A stretch of 64,000 bases of DNA from CAVZLD01 sp963776055 (GTDB taxonomy: Bacteria > Planctomycetota > Planctomycetia > Pirellulales > Pirellulaceae), in assembly GCA_963776055.1 (NCBI GenBank), contig CAVZLD010000018.1, positions 50,381-114,380 on the forward strand. The letters run 5' to 3'. This document shows positions 50,022-59,555 of this stretch, in pieces; positions within the stretch are counted from its first letter, which is position 1, and each line of letters starts with the position of its first letter. The position numbers and the translations under genes were made by a program. Below the pieces are notes generated by a model. It was given only the letters and a program-made list of their open reading frames with translations, had not been told where the DNA came from and made no database searches.

Positions 50022-53000
50022 TCTGCGGTACGAAGGTCCGGATGCGGATGCCTACCGCGACACCTATTCCCAACGGACGAACGACCGTCTGGACGATTGG
50101 TCGGATCTGATCCAGCTGACGGACGTGATCAATAACACGCCGGACGATCAATACGTGGAACGAGTGAGCGAAGTTCTGGACCTGCCGCAATGGTTGCGTT
50201 TTCTGGCGATGGATGCCTTGCTGGGCAACCGTGAAACCGGTCTCTCGGTGGGAACGGGCGACAACTACTGGCTCTATCGCGGCCTGCTGGACACGCGTTT
50301 CCAACTGGTTCCTCACGATTTGGATACGTTGATGGGGCGCGGTCGAGTAGGGCAACCGAATCGAAGTCTGTTCACCTACACGGCGGTACCCGCCTTCGAG
50401 CGATTGCTGACACACCCGCAGATCGTACCGCTTTATTACCAGGCGTTTCTGGATCTGCTGGAAGAAGTCTTTCGGTCAGAGACGATCGATCCCCTATTGG
50501 ATCAACTGCTGGGAGGCTTCGTTGCGCAGGGCGAGATCAACCAGTTGAAAGAATATGTAGCTCGCCGCATCGACGGCGTGATCGCACAGATCCCGCAGGA
50601 GTTTCGGATCTCCAGCGCGCTACCGATTACCAGCGGCTACCATCGCACGACACAACCGGTGACCGAACTTGTCGGGACAGCGGATGCGGTGCGGACTCAG
50701 TCCGTACTGGTCAATGGCCTTCCCGCAGAATGGTCTCCCTTTACGCGGGAATGGTCCGTTCGCTCGCAGGGCGACGGCAGGACGGAGATCCTGGTGGCCG
50801 CCGAAACCGCCTGGCACTACCGGGACGATGGCTCCGATTTGGAAACCCGTTGGCGCAGGCACACCTTTGATGATTCCGAATGGCTGGTCGGCGATGCTCC
50901 TTTGGGGTACGGCAAAGGAGACGAAGCAACCATTGTCGGCTACGGACCCAACCCCAACGACAAATACATTACGACTTACTTTCGACGGATTGTCTCCGTG
51001 GCCGACCCCGAGTTGATTCAAGATCTCACACTTCGCCTGCAGCGTGATGACGGAGCGATTGTCTTCCTGAATGGTGTCGAGATCGCTCGCAGCAACATGC
51101 CGGCCGATCCGGTGGACTTCCAGACCGTTGCCTCTTCTTGGGTCGGTGGCGGCCTTGAAAACCAATTCCACTCGATCACCGTCGATCGCTCGTTGATCCA
51201 ACCGGGCGACAATTTGCTTGCCGTCGAAGTGCACCAGCGCAGCCCGATCGACAGCGATCTGCGCTTCGACCTTTCACTGGAAGCGACGGTTGGCCAGACG
51301 ACCGGCGGTGTTGCACTGCGTCCGGGGATCAATCGCGTGTTGGTCCAAGCATTCGACGGACCGCAGGGCACCGGCCAGGAGATCGATCGAGACTATGTCG
51401 ACATCTGGTACGATGGCGCGGCGGGAATCGATCAGCCCTACTGCGATCAACTGCGACAAACGGTGCAGCTTGCGTCAGCGCAGTTGACCGGTGGCACTCT
51501 GGAACAAGATACCACTCTGGCGCCGTGTGGACCGGCCTATCGCATCACCAGTCCACTGATCGTTCCAACGGGAGTCACTCTGACCGTCCTGCCGGGCACG
51601 ACCCTGTTCTTTGACACGGGCGCCGGGATTCGGGTGGAAGGCGGCCGCCTGTTAGCCGAGGGAACAACGCTGGCTCCGATTCGCTTCACCCGGCCGCCGG
51701 GTTCGAACGCGACTTGGAACGGCATTCAGTTGATCGATACTGCGTTGGAGAATCGTCTGTCGCACGCGGTGCTCGAATACGCCGTCACCGGCGACGGCAT
51801 GGTCGGCCTGGAAGGTTCCCGGATCGAAATCCATGATTCCACGTTCGACAACACCGATCGCTTTCGTATTCGCAGTGTCAATTCGTCGCTGATCGTGAGG
51901 GATTCCGTCTTTACGGACATCTTCGCACCCAATCAACCGCCAACCACGGACAACCAAAGCGAGCACATCTGGGGCAGTGGAATTCTGCCTGGCGGACAGT
52001 TGCTGATCGAATCGAACCGATTTGGCACCACGAAGGGGCACAATGACGCCGTGGACTTCGACGGGGCCGAACGTCCCGGTCCGATTCCCGTGATTCGCGA
52101 TAATGTTTTCGACGGCAGTGGTGACGACGCACTCGATCTGGAGTGCGATGCCCACATCGAAGGCAACCTCTTCCGAAACGTTGTCAAGGATCAATTCAAC
52201 TCCGCCTCCGGTGATGCCAACGCTATCTCGGCGGGGGCCGGCCGGCAGTTCGTCGTGACTCGCAACGTCTTCCAACAGGTCGATCACGCGGTCCAGGTGA
52301 AGGATGATGCTTTCTTGACGTTTCAACACAATACCGTCTACGACGCGTACATCTCCGCGATCTATTTCGATTTGGACGAACGGACTCCCGGCCGAGGGGC
52401 TTTTGTGACGGACTCCATTTTTGCCGCGACCGCCGAAGCGTTTGCCTCGGTGGAAGAAACAACGGACCTCGTCGTCCGTCGCTCCGTGGTTCCCCCGGAG
52501 GCGTTGCAGTACGGCGAGCAGAACCTGGCGGTGGAGGCACGGTTCATTGATGCGGAGCAGGGCGATTTTCGCCTGCGTCCCGGTTCGGCTGCGAAGGCCA
52601 GCGGACAGAATGGCTGGGATCGCGGCGCAATCGTGCCCAGCGGTGTGTCGCTGGCAGGCGAACCCGCCACGATCACGGCAAGCTCCGACGCCACATTGGT
52701 CGTCGGCGGGCCCGGGCTGACGCACTATCGCTTCCGTGTCAACCAGCAGCCGTGGAGCGACGAGAGGCCCATCGAAACGCCGATTGTGCTCACTGCCCTC
52801 CCCAACGGTACGTACCAGGTCGAGGTCGTTGGCCGGAATTCGGCTGGACTGTGGCAATCGCTTGATCGGCCAACGCAATCGCGAAGTTGGACCGTTGATC
52901 GACTTGCGTTCGGTCTGCGACTGAACGAGATCCTGGCCGCAAATCGCACGACGCTGAACGTGGCCGGTGAGTACCCGGACATGGTCGAACTGTACAACGC

Positions 53001-55137
53001 GGGGAACGAGGTCGTCGATTTGTCGGGAATGAGTCTGACGGACAACGAAGAAATTCCCCGCAAGTTCGTGTTTCCCCCGAACTCGCAGATAGCGGCCGGT
53101 CAGTACCTGCTGGTAACATCTGGCCCCTCCTCGCCGGAATACCCGCTCGCGCTGGGATTTGGGCTGCAGCGGGAAGGAGAAGGGCTGTATCTTTTCGACG
53201 CAGTCGAGCAAGGCGGCGAGTTGCTGGATGCGATCCAGTTCGGTCTGCAGATTCCAGATTATTCGCTCGGAAGAACAGGGCCCGATCTGCGGTGGAAATT
53301 AACCATTCCCACTCTTGGCGGTGCGAACATCGCGCAGCCAACCGGCGATCCCAGCACACTATCCATCAACGAATGGCTGACACGTGGCGATGTCCGCGTG
53401 AACGACGATTATATCGAGCTGTTCAATCCGGATCCGCTTCCGGTCGCGCTGGGAGATCTGTCCTGGACCGACGATCCGATCGGTCGACCACACCGCTTTA
53501 CAATCCCGTCGTTCAGCTACGTGGCGGGAAACGACTATGCTGTGTTCCGAGCGGACCGCAACACACAACTGGGTGCCGATCACCTGCCCTTCCGCCTGGG
53601 TGCCGACCAAGGGCATTTGGCACTGATCGACTCGAACCATACGGTCATTGACCAGGTGCTCTATCACTGGCAAACCATCGATGCCACCCAGGGGCGATTT
53701 CCGGATGGTGCGGACCGAATCGATTTCCTGACCATTCCTACACCGGGCGCGGCCAATGTCCTCCGAGGGCTGCAACGCAGCACGGTTCTGGCCGTCGATG
53801 CGCCATGGCATTATCGGCAATCGGGCGATCCCCCGCCGGCCAATTGGAAGGAGCCCGATTTCGATGACTCCTTGTGGAATGTTGGCCAGGGCGTTCTGGC
53901 GGCCGAGGAGGGGGAGTTGCCATCCACCATTCGAACTCCACTGTCCATCGGGGCACTGGCCTACTACTTTCGCGGAAGCTTTCAACTGGAAGACCCAAGC
54001 GGTCCATTCGAACTGCAGATGCGTTCGCTGGTCGACGATGGGGCAGTGTTCTATCTGAATGGCACGGAATTCCTGCGCTCAGGCATGCCCGAGGGGGCCG
54101 TGGATGAAAACACCCGCGCAAATCGCGGTGTCGGAAATGCGACGTGGGAAGGACCCTTCATCCTGCCGCACGAGCTCTTGCAGCCAGGTGAAAACGTGCT
54201 GGCCGTGGAGGTGCACCAGATTAGCCCGACCAACTCGGATGTCGTGTTTGGAATGCTGTTGGAATCGGTGCAGAACCAGTCTCATGCGGCCGTCGATCAA
54301 GCGCTTGCGCTTCTGGACGGACTGCGTATTACGGAGATCATGTATCATCCGGCGGATACAGGGAATACCGAGTTTCTTGAGCTGCAGAATGTGTCTGATG
54401 AGCCGCTTGAACTGAACGGAGTACGTCTCGAAGGCGGCATCGAATATCAGTTTGGAACGCACCGGTTGGAGCCCGGTGAACTGACCGTTGTGGTCGGCAA
54501 CCGTAGTGAGTTCCGAGCACGTTACGGAGACACAATGGCAATCGCGGGCGAATACCGCGGCGGTTTGGGCAACGGATCGGACGAGATCCAGATGATGCTG
54601 CCGGCGCCGTACGACGTGCAGATTCTGTCGCTGCAATACGACGACTCATGGTACCGTCTTACCGACGGCGAAGGTTTTTCGCTGACCCTTGCCGATCCCG
54701 ACACCCGAGTTTCCGATGTGCGTTACGCGACCGCCTGGCGCCGCAGCCGAGAGCCCGGCGGCACTCCGGGGACGCCCGATCCCGCCGTCGTTGATTTCAA
54801 CGCCGACGGAATCTCGACGCTGCCCGATCTGCAGATCCTCTGCGATGCCGTGCGCATTGGCTCGCAAGAATGGAAATACGATCTGGACTTGGACGACAAA
54901 ATCGGCCTTGGCGACGTGGGATGGTGGTTGGAGCAGTTGTACAACACGAGCTTCGGCGACGCCGATCTGAATGGCACCTTTGATTCGCAGGATATCATTC
55001 TCGTGTACCAGCGAGGCCGTTACGAAGAGCAGGGCGTTGCCTCAGTAACCTGGGACGAAGGAGACTGGGACTGCGACGGACGGTTCACCTCGTCGGATCT
55101 CGTCCTAGCATTTCAGACCGGTCGGTATGAACTTTGA
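49780..55137 (+). CDS. CotH/lamin-tail giant surface protein, main fragment with dockerin-like C-terminus
   Basis: True coding starts near 49920. Domains in order: rest of a CotH-kinase-like domain (QLVPHDLDTLMGRGRVGQPN is the kinase-like DxD region), a galactose-binding-like module near residues 340-500 (DLTLRLQRDDGAIVFLNGVE and PGDNLLAVEVHQRSPIDSDL), a right-handed beta-helix (RIEIHDSTFDNTDRFRIRSV to EGNLFRNVVKDQFNSASGDA), lamin-tail domains (RLNEILAANRTTLNVAGEYP, LSINEWLTRGDVRVNDDYIE), a second module of the first type, and a final lamin-tail (LRITEIMYHPADTGNTEFLE). The dockerin-like pair FGDADLNGTFDSQDIILVYQ and EGDWDCDGRFTSSDLVLAFQ closes it. CotH kinases phosphorylate spore-coat proteins in Bacillus; in these large surface proteins the role is unproven. 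Confidence 0.85.
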   Translation: MFIRRSLAAPSIVSLASPRRPHRQCVFSSTVRIWPNQPVPGCSVPTAQLEVINSDFPDRYFAEDPDGTLYRARAVGTESADLRYEGPDADAYRDTYSQRTNDRLDDWSDLIQLTDVINNTPDDQYVERVSEVLDLPQWLRFLAMDALLGNRETGLSVGTGDNYWLYRGLLDTRFQLVPHDLDTLMGRGRVGQPNRSLFTYTAVPAFERLLTHPQIVPLYYQAFLDLLEEVFRSETIDPLLDQLLGGFVAQGEINQLKEYVARRIDGVIAQIPQEFRISSALPITSGYHRTTQPVTELVGTADAVRTQSVLVNGLPAEWSPFTREWSVRSQGDGRTEILVAAETAWHYRDDGSDLETRWRRHTFDDSEWLVGDAPLGYGKGDEATIVGYGPNPNDKYITTYFRRIVSVADPELIQDLTLRLQRDDGAIVFLNGVEIARSNMPADPVDFQTVASSWVGGGLENQFHSITVDRSLIQPGDNLLAVEVHQRSPIDSDLRFDLSLEATVGQTTGGVALRPGINRVLVQAFDGPQGTGQEIDRDYVDIWYDGAAGIDQPYCDQLRQTVQLASAQLTGGTLEQDTTLAPCGPAYRITSPLIVPTGVTLTVLPGTTLFFDTGAGIRVEGGRLLAEGTTLAPIRFTRPPGSNATWNGIQLIDTALENRLSHAVLEYAVTGDGMVGLEGSRIEIHDSTFDNTDRFRIRSVNSSLIVRDSVFTDIFAPNQPPTTDNQSEHIWGSGILPGGQLLIESNRFGTTKGHNDAVDFDGAERPGPIPVIRDNVFDGSGDDALDLECDAHIEGNLFRNVVKDQFNSASGDANAISAGAGRQFVVTRNVFQQVDHAVQVKDDAFLTFQHNTVYDAYISAIYFDLDERTPGRGAFVTDSIFAATAEAFASVEETTDLVVRRSVVPPEALQYGEQNLAVEARFIDAEQGDFRLRPGSAAKASGQNGWDRGAIVPSGVSLAGEPATITASSDATLVVGGPGLTHYRFRVNQQPWSDERPIETPIVLTALPNGTYQVEVVGRNSAGLWQSLDRPTQSRSWTVDRLAFGLRLNEILAANRTTLNVAGEYPDMVELYNAGNEVVDLSGMSLTDNEEIPRKFVFPPNSQIAAGQYLLVTSGPSSPEYPLALGFGLQREGEGLYLFDAVEQGGELLDAIQFGLQIPDYSLGRTGPDLRWKLTIPTLGGANIAQPTGDPSTLSINEWLTRGDVRVNDDYIELFNPDPLPVALGDLSWTDDPIGRPHRFTIPSFSYVAGNDYAVFRADRNTQLGADHLPFRLGADQGHLALIDSNHTVIDQVLYHWQTIDATQGRFPDGADRIDFLTIPTPGAANVLRGLQRSTVLAVDAPWHYRQSGDPPPANWKEPDFDDSLWNVGQGVLAAEEGELPSTIRTPLSIGALAYYFRGSFQLEDPSGPFELQMRSLVDDGAVFYLNGTEFLRSGMPEGAVDENTRANRGVGNATWEGPFILPHELLQPGENVLAVEVHQISPTNSDVVFGMLLESVQNQSHAAVDQALALLDGLRITEIMYHPADTGNTEFLELQNVSDEPLELNGVRLEGGIEYQFGTHRLEPGELTVVVGNRSEFRARYGDTMAIAGEYRGGLGNGSDEIQMMLPAPYDVQILSLQYDDSWYRLTDGEGFSLTLADPDTRVSDVRYATAWRRSREPGGTPGTPDPAVVDFNADGISTLPDLQILCDAVRIGSQEWKYDLDLDDKIGLGDVGWWLEQLYNTSFGDADLNGTFDSQDIILVYQRGRYEEQGVASVTWDEGDWDCDGRFTSSDLVLAFQTGRYEL

Positions 55138-55576
55138 GCTTTCCTTTGGCCGTTGGTTACTGTGTTGAAGAATCGCCCGCCGTGCGCGGGTCTCCTCTGC
55201 TGTGCGCAGGTCTCCTGACCTCGCACTCGGCGGGCTGGAAGCCCGCCATACGAGACAGGCTGGAAGCCTGTCCCACGGGCTCGCTGTGCGCGGGTCTCCT
55301 GACCCCGCACTTTTCCGCAAATTTGAGATCCCACGCGCTGTGCGCAGGTCTCCTGACCTCGCACCCAGCGGGCTGGAAGCCCGCCATACGAGACAGGCTG
55401 GAAGCCTGTCCCACGGGTCCGCTGTGCGCGGACGCCTGACCCCGGCACTTTTTGGCAAAGCAAGATTTCGTAGGAGCCTCGCCCTATTTGTGAAATTTCC
55501 TCTTGCGCCGATCACGAACGACATCGGAACCCAGGCTGACATGTGTCGGCGGATGGACACGCTGATTGTCGAGCCA
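55138..55576. other. Intergenic region with two REP-like units
   Basis: Holds two 112-bp repeat units, described separately, and nothing else that I can support. Long frames crossing it (with peptides such as QPVSYGGLPAR or LEARHTRQAGSLSHG) are translations of the repeat. Confidence 0.6.
55200..55448. repeat. REP-like double-hairpin element in two copies (55200-55311, 55338-55448)
   Basis: Each unit has a CTGTGCGCAGGTCTCCTGAC entrance and two perfect or near-perfect hairpins, GCGGGCTGGAAGCCCGC and GACAGGCTGGAAGCCTGTC, separated by CATACGA. It ends with CTGTGCGCGGGTCTCCTGAC-type sequence, so the boundaries repeat the same motif. The copies are 138 bases apart and differ at few positions. The pattern resembles short palindromic elements spread through planctomycete genomes. 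Confidence 0.8.
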
Positions 55577-56644
55577 TCACCCCTTGTGCTGCTCAAAGAG
55601 CGTGACGAATTCCTGGTGGATGTCGGGGTATTGCTGCGACAGCTCTTTGCGTTCGCCGGCATCACGGTCGATGTTGTACAGCTCGACCGGCGCGTCCATG
55701 CCGTAACGGACGGCTTTCCAAGAACCTCGTCTGGCCGCCTGGTATACCTCGCCGACCACGCCCGAGTTTGGGTCGCCCGCTTGCTTGCCGAACTCCCAGT
55801 ACAGCACGCGTTCCGGCAGCGGTTTGGGATCGTCGTTGAATCGGCCGCGCATGGAGACCCCATTCGTTCTCACACGAGGAACCGTGTTCAGGGAAACACC
55901 AGCAACGTCGGCCAGCGTCGGGAGCACGTCCGCAAACGCCCAGGGCGTATCGTCGACTCGTCCCTCGGTGATTGCTTCGGGCCAAGACACGATCATGGGG
56001 ACATGAATACCGCCGTCGTAGAGATCACGCTTGATTCCCTTGTAGGGTTTGGCGGCCCGGAAAAACACCGGATCACCGCCTCCTTCGTCGTGCGGTCCGT
56101 TGTCAGAAGTGAATAGGATCAGCGTGTTTCGCGCGATCTGCTGCTCTCGGAGAACGGTGATGATCTGTCCCACATAGTCATCCAGCGCGGTGACCATGGC
56201 GGCCAGTGTCACGTGTGGGCGATCGACAGCCTCGGGATAATACCAGGCATACTTGTCGCACGGCGTTCCCGATGACATGCCTGTGTAAGGCTTCTCGGGG
56301 AACGCATCATCGTACTGCTGAACGTACTTGTCCGGCGCAGCCAATTCGGCATGCGGCGAAGAAAAGGCGAGTATCACAAAGAAGGGGTTTTCGTGCTTCT
56401 GCCGAATGTAATGGATCGCCTCGCGCAAATAACTCCTGCGCATAGGCACCCTTGTTGCCGCCTTCGTTCGCTGCGATCCGCTCTTTTCTGCCGTCACGCC
56501 ACAGAAACGATGGATACTGACGGTGGCCCTCCAGAATCGAATACATGCCGTACCACGTATCGAAACCCATCGCCAGCGGATCGGTAACGCCCATTTGCGA
56601 ACCGATCGAGTACTTGCCGAACAGGGCCGTATCGTACCTGGCAT
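55577..56644 (-). CDS. Sulfatase, C-terminal fragment
   Basis: True coding begins near 56435 (REAIHYIRQKHENPFFVILA) after the frameshift and continues for ~285 residues. It includes FSSPHAELAAPDKYVQQYDD, the conserved FTSDNGPHDEGGGDPVFFRA metal-binding region, GIKRDLYDGGIHVPMIVSWP, DTPWAFADVLPTLADVAGVS and the C-terminal subdomain ending at EQHKG. Together with 56307-57053 it forms a ~490-residue sulfatase. The gene is the last of a three-gene operon behind the 4Fe-4S membrane protein. Confidence 0.85.
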   Translation of the reverse strand: MPGTIRPCSASTRSVRKWALPIRWRWVSIRGTACIRFWRATVSIHRFCGVTAEKSGSQRTKAATRVPMRRSYLREAIHYIRQKHENPFFVILAFSSPHAELAAPDKYVQQYDDAFPEKPYTGMSSGTPCDKYAWYYPEAVDRPHVTLAAMVTALDDYVGQIITVLREQQIARNTLILFTSDNGPHDEGGGDPVFFRAAKPYKGIKRDLYDGGIHVPMIVSWPEAITEGRVDDTPWAFADVLPTLADVAGVSLNTVPRVRTNGVSMRGRFNDDPKPLPERVLYWEFGKQAGDPNSGVVGEVYQAARRGSWKAVRYGMDAPVELYNIDRDAGERKELSQQYPDIHQEFVTLFEQHKG

Positions 56645-57053
56645 GTTTCAATACGTGCGCGATGGTGACATCAATATCGCGCAGCTGGACCGTGTTCGAA
56701 TTGTTCTCCATCAGCCGTCCGTCACGACCGGTGAACAAGGAAACGCGGGATGGCGAGCAGACGGTATTGCCGGCATACGCCTGTGTAAATCGAATGCCGT
56801 TCTCGGCGAGCCGGTCGAGGTGAGGCGTCTTGATCGGAGTGTCGCCATACGCACCAATCTGATTGAAGCCGAGATCGTCAGCAAGGATCAAGATGATGTT
56901 CGGCCTGTCGCTGTGTATCTCAGCCAAACTTGAACCAGGATGTAATAGGCAAGCTGCCAGAACGATCGGAATCCACCGGACACAGGCCGCGAGCTGGCTG
57001 CCGCCTTCGGTTCTCGAGTTGCTGGGCGAATATCTGCGGCACAGTTCTCTCAT
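56307..57053 (-). CDS. Sulfatase, N-terminal catalytic fragment
   Basis: ATG 57053 overlaps the stop of the 4Fe-4S protein (ATGA). The signal peptide RWIPIVLAACLLHPGSSLAE is followed by RPNIILILADDLGFNQIGAY with the DD metal ligands. GNTVCSPSRVSLFTGRDGR is the sulfatase signature; the cysteine of CSPSR becomes formylglycine. TALFGKYSIGSQMGVTDPLA is the next conserved strand, though the usual GKWHLG is altered to GKYSIG. The frame breaks between about 56420 and 56435 after NKGAYAQEL. Its substrate and sulfatase subfamily are not determinable. Confidence 0.85.
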   Translation of the reverse strand: MRELCRRYSPSNSRTEGGSQLAACVRWIPIVLAACLLHPGSSLAEIHSDRPNIILILADDLGFNQIGAYGDTPIKTPHLDRLAENGIRFTQAYAGNTVCSPSRVSLFTGRDGRLMENNSNTVQLRDIDVTIAHVLKHARYDTALFGKYSIGSQMGVTDPLAMGFDTWYGMYSILEGHRQYPSFLWRDGRKERIAANEGGNKGAYAQELFARGDPLHSAEARKPLLCDTRLFFAACRIGCAGQVRSAVR

Positions 57054-57563
57054 GGCAAGGACTGCCTCTCTCTGCGGGCCGTGATAGGAATGGAATTGGA
57101 TGGCTCGATTACGATCGCCTTGACGGGTTCGACAGGACAGGCCACCTCGCATGCGCCGCATCCGGGGCAACGTGTCAAATCGACGCGAGGGGTCAGCGTG
57201 TATCGCTGTTCGTCAAATTCGAATTGGATCGCCTCGTAAGGGCACCGATTGCGGCAGACCGAGCATTCGCGGTCATCGGCCAAGAGGCACGCTTCCATGT
57301 TGACGATCGGAATCCCGATCCGCGTGCGGATTTTTTCTTCGAGGGATACCGGCTGAATGGCACCGCTCGGACAAACCGTCGTGCATTGATTGCACGATTC
57401 GAGACAGTATTCGTCACGGAATTCGACCTTGGGTGTTAGCAATCCCAATAATCCATGTTCGCCCCACTCGTGTGTGATGATTTGCGTTGGGCATGCGCGG
57501 GCGCAGTTTCCGCAACGAATGCAGAGCGCAGAGAACTGGGAAGCGTCAACGGAGCCGGGGGGG
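57050..57563 (-). CDS. 4Fe-4S electron-transfer protein, C-terminal ferredoxin fragment
   Basis: The frame resumes at the G7 run 57557-57563 (PGSVDASQF). It has four cysteine motifs typical of polyferredoxins: CIRCGNCARACPT, CLESCNQCTTVCPSG, ECSVCRNRCPYEA and CPGCGACEVACPVEP. About 170 residues remain to the stop at 57050, which overlaps the sulfatase start as ATGA. In the joined protein these centres follow a membrane NapH/MauN-like domain and would pass electrons between quinol and a redox partner. The same frame extends open to 58447, but the true protein there is in the adjacent frame. Confidence 0.85.
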
Positions 57564-58326
57564 CGAAGCGGAGTCGTGCGGCCGGATACGGTTCGCGACA
57601 CGGCGCCCAGACTGTGCCCGCCGCAATGGCAAGCAGCGTTCTTCGGGGAAAGACAAGTGGTTGGCTTACGGCCGCCTCGTTGTGTTCGACCGTGCCTGCG
57701 CGTTGCGCTTGCCATCCGCTGGGAATGCGAAAAGCCGCATCCTGCAGCCCTCCCAGCGGACAGATGTGCCCGCACCAGGAATGAGGCCACGCAAGGCTGA
57801 TGGCAAGAATGGTCGCCAGGCCGCCAACAAACCACCAGGCGGACCGCTCGCCAGGGTTTACCAGCGTAGTAATCGCACCGGCGAACAGGGCCAAGGGGTC
57901 CAGCCACAGGAGAAACGGGTAACCAACGCAGGCTCCGGCCAGGATGAAGATGGCGATCCATGTGCCTACGGCGGGCCAATGCGGTCCGCGGCGATGCATC
58001 CGCCGACCGAACGACGACGCTCGGTCGGCACACCACCCTGTCGGGCAAATCCAATGACAGAACCAACGTCGTTGCCAAACGACGATCGCGAAGACAACGA
58101 GCCCTAACAGGTGGATGCCGGCGACGGCTCGCGTGGTGAGCACAGCCGCCAAGGTCACCAACGGACTCAGTGATGGCGGCACAATGGCCCAGCGTGTCTC
58201 TCGTGCAAGGATCAACAGGAGGACAGAAGCAAGCAGGACAAGCAGTCGGGCCGGTTGCCTCCATCGACGCACAGGCAGATGTGTCAACGGATGCTGATCG
58301 CCCGGTTTCCGCAAAGACTCGCTCAC
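57436..58326 (-). CDS. NapH-like membrane 4Fe-4S protein, N-terminal fragment
   Basis: GTG 58326 overlaps the FAD oxidoreductase stop (GTGA). About six membrane helices are visible (LLVLLASVLLLILARE, LSPLVTLAAVLTTRAVAG, IHLLGLVVFAIVVWQ, WIAIFILAGACVGYPFLLWL and a later SAWWFVGGLATILAISLAWP). Between them lie two cysteine motifs, FCHWICPTGWC and WCGHICPLGGLQD, as in NapH/NosR/MauN-type proteins. From 57557-57563, a run of seven G on the plus strand, the frame is shifted and the ferredoxin part follows. The joined protein is about 425 residues, with two membrane and four soluble FeS sites. The electron donor or acceptor is unknown, but the neighbours are an FAD oxidoreductase and a sulfatase. 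Confidence 0.85.
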   Translation of the reverse strand: MSESLRKPGDQHPLTHLPVRRWRQPARLLVLLASVLLLILARETRWAIVPPSLSPLVTLAAVLTTRAVAGIHLLGLVVFAIVVWQRRWFCHWICPTGWCADRASSFGRRMHRRGPHWPAVGTWIAIFILAGACVGYPFLLWLDPLALFAGAITTLVNPGERSAWWFVGGLATILAISLAWPHSWCGHICPLGGLQDAAFRIPSGWQAQRAGTVEHNEAAVSQPLVFPRRTLLAIAAGTVWAPCREPYPAARLRFAPPAPLTLPSSLRSAFVAETAPAHAQRKSSHTSGANMDYWDC

Positions 58327-59555
58327 CCCAAGTAAGCCTTCTGCTGACGCAAGATCTTCTGCACTGCGGAAACGTCAACTTCGCGCGGCGTGCAGCCTTG
58401 ACCGGCAGAAACGGCGGCGGCGACGCCCGCGGCTTGGCCCGTAACAAAACAGTTGGGAATCAACCGCACCAAATCGCCCATCCGCATTTCCGCACTGATG
58501 CAGCGCCCCGCCGCCAGCAGATGATCGATCTCTTGTGGCACAAGGCTGCCGTAGGGAATCTGCCAGGGCCCGTGCTCTCCCGCCGACGCTCCCCCTACGC
58601 CGACGACGTCGGAAAACCGGGTTCCTGCCCGTAGGTCTTGGAGTGTAATCGTCTGGAGTCCGTGTAGAACGCGCGTCATGCGGACACCCAGCTGCGGTGC
58701 GGTCTCGACGAGATAGACCGGGTCGTAGCCGGGAATCCGTCGTGTCCGCTGCATGTTCTTCCAAATGAACTTTCGATGATTCATTTCCATACGCGTGAGC
58801 ACCTCCACATCGAGCCCATCGACCTCGGGGCCGTGCATGTTGACCCAGTTCACGCCCGGAATCGGAGTTGCACGTCCCAAGTGCCGCGGCTTGGCATCGC
58901 CGTCTGGCGTCTGGCGAGGCTTTGCTCGATCGAGATGACCGATGCGGCTCACCAGGCCAACGTTGTGCGATCTCCGCTCGTACGCGGCGCCGGCCATGGC
59001 AAAGATGTCACCGTCACCCGTGGCATCAACGACGGTCTTGGCCAAAATGGCCTGCCGACCGGACTTGCTCTCAAACACAACGCCCTGAACTTGATTCCCG
59101 TTGACTACGGCGTCCACGCCCCAACTGTGAAGTAGCACGTCAATTCCCGCTTCCTCCACCATCTCGACCATGAGGTATTTCACCGCCTCGGCATCCACCG
59201 TAGGGGCCACGCCGGGCCGACGATCGATGATTGCGCCGTCCATTTGGTCGAGCCGTCGCATCATTTCTTCTCCGATCCCCTGACAGACCTGGCGTCCTCC
59301 CTCCACGATGTGGCCAATGATCAGCAGCACGAGCCCACCGGTCCACAGCCCGCCAAAATGTCCGTAGCGCTCCACCAGTGTTACTTCCGAGCCGGCGCGA
59401 CGCGCGGCGAGTGCCGCGCAAATTCCTGCGGGGCCTCCACCCACGACAAGAACGTCCGTGCGGCGGATGACCGGAAGCTCACGCGCTGGCTGAAGCACGT
59501 GCCCGTTCTCCAGAGTAGGGCTTGCGCGGTTCGCCACCACCTCACGGTCCTTCAA
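58323..59555 (-). CDS. FAD-dependent oxidoreductase (FAD-binding, PF12831-like), main fragment
   Basis: 410 residues. IRRTDVLVVGGGPAGICAAL is the Rossmann dinucleotide loop, followed by AARRAGSEVTLVERYGHFGG. Later come KTVVDATGDGDIFAMAGAAY and the C-terminal LLAAGRCISAEMRMGDLVRL, then NCFVTGQAAGVAAAVSAGQG, the FAD-closing motif of this family. Members oxidise sugar or polyol-like and other substrates, and many are exported by Tat. Here the Tat leader lies just upstream in another frame (59542-59694), so the start listed is probably internal. The gene overlaps the NapH-like gene by four bases (GTGA), and the enzyme likely donates electrons to it. Confidence 0.9.
   Translation of the reverse strand: MKDREVVANRASPTLENGHVLQPARELPVIRRTDVLVVGGGPAGICAALAARRAGSEVTLVERYGHFGGLWTGGLVLLIIGHIVEGGRQVCQGIGEEMMRRLDQMDGAIIDRRPGVAPTVDAEAVKYLMVEMVEEAGIDVLLHSWGVDAVVNGNQVQGVVFESKSGRQAILAKTVVDATGDGDIFAMAGAAYERRSHNVGLVSRIGHLDRAKPRQTPDGDAKPRHLGRATPIPGVNWVNMHGPEVDGLDVEVLTRMEMNHRKFIWKNMQRTRRIPGYDPVYLVETAPQLGVRMTRVLHGLQTITLQDLRAGTRFSDVVGVGGASAGEHGPWQIPYGSLVPQEIDHLLAAGRCISAEMRMGDLVRLIPNCFVTGQAAGVAAAVSAGQGCTPREVDVSAVQKILRQQKAYLG

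Noticed and set aside
55134..55863. Frames with QPVSYGGLPAR or LEARHTRQAGSLSHG peptides
   Set aside because: They come from the REP-like units at 55200-55448 and run into the antisense of the sulfatase.
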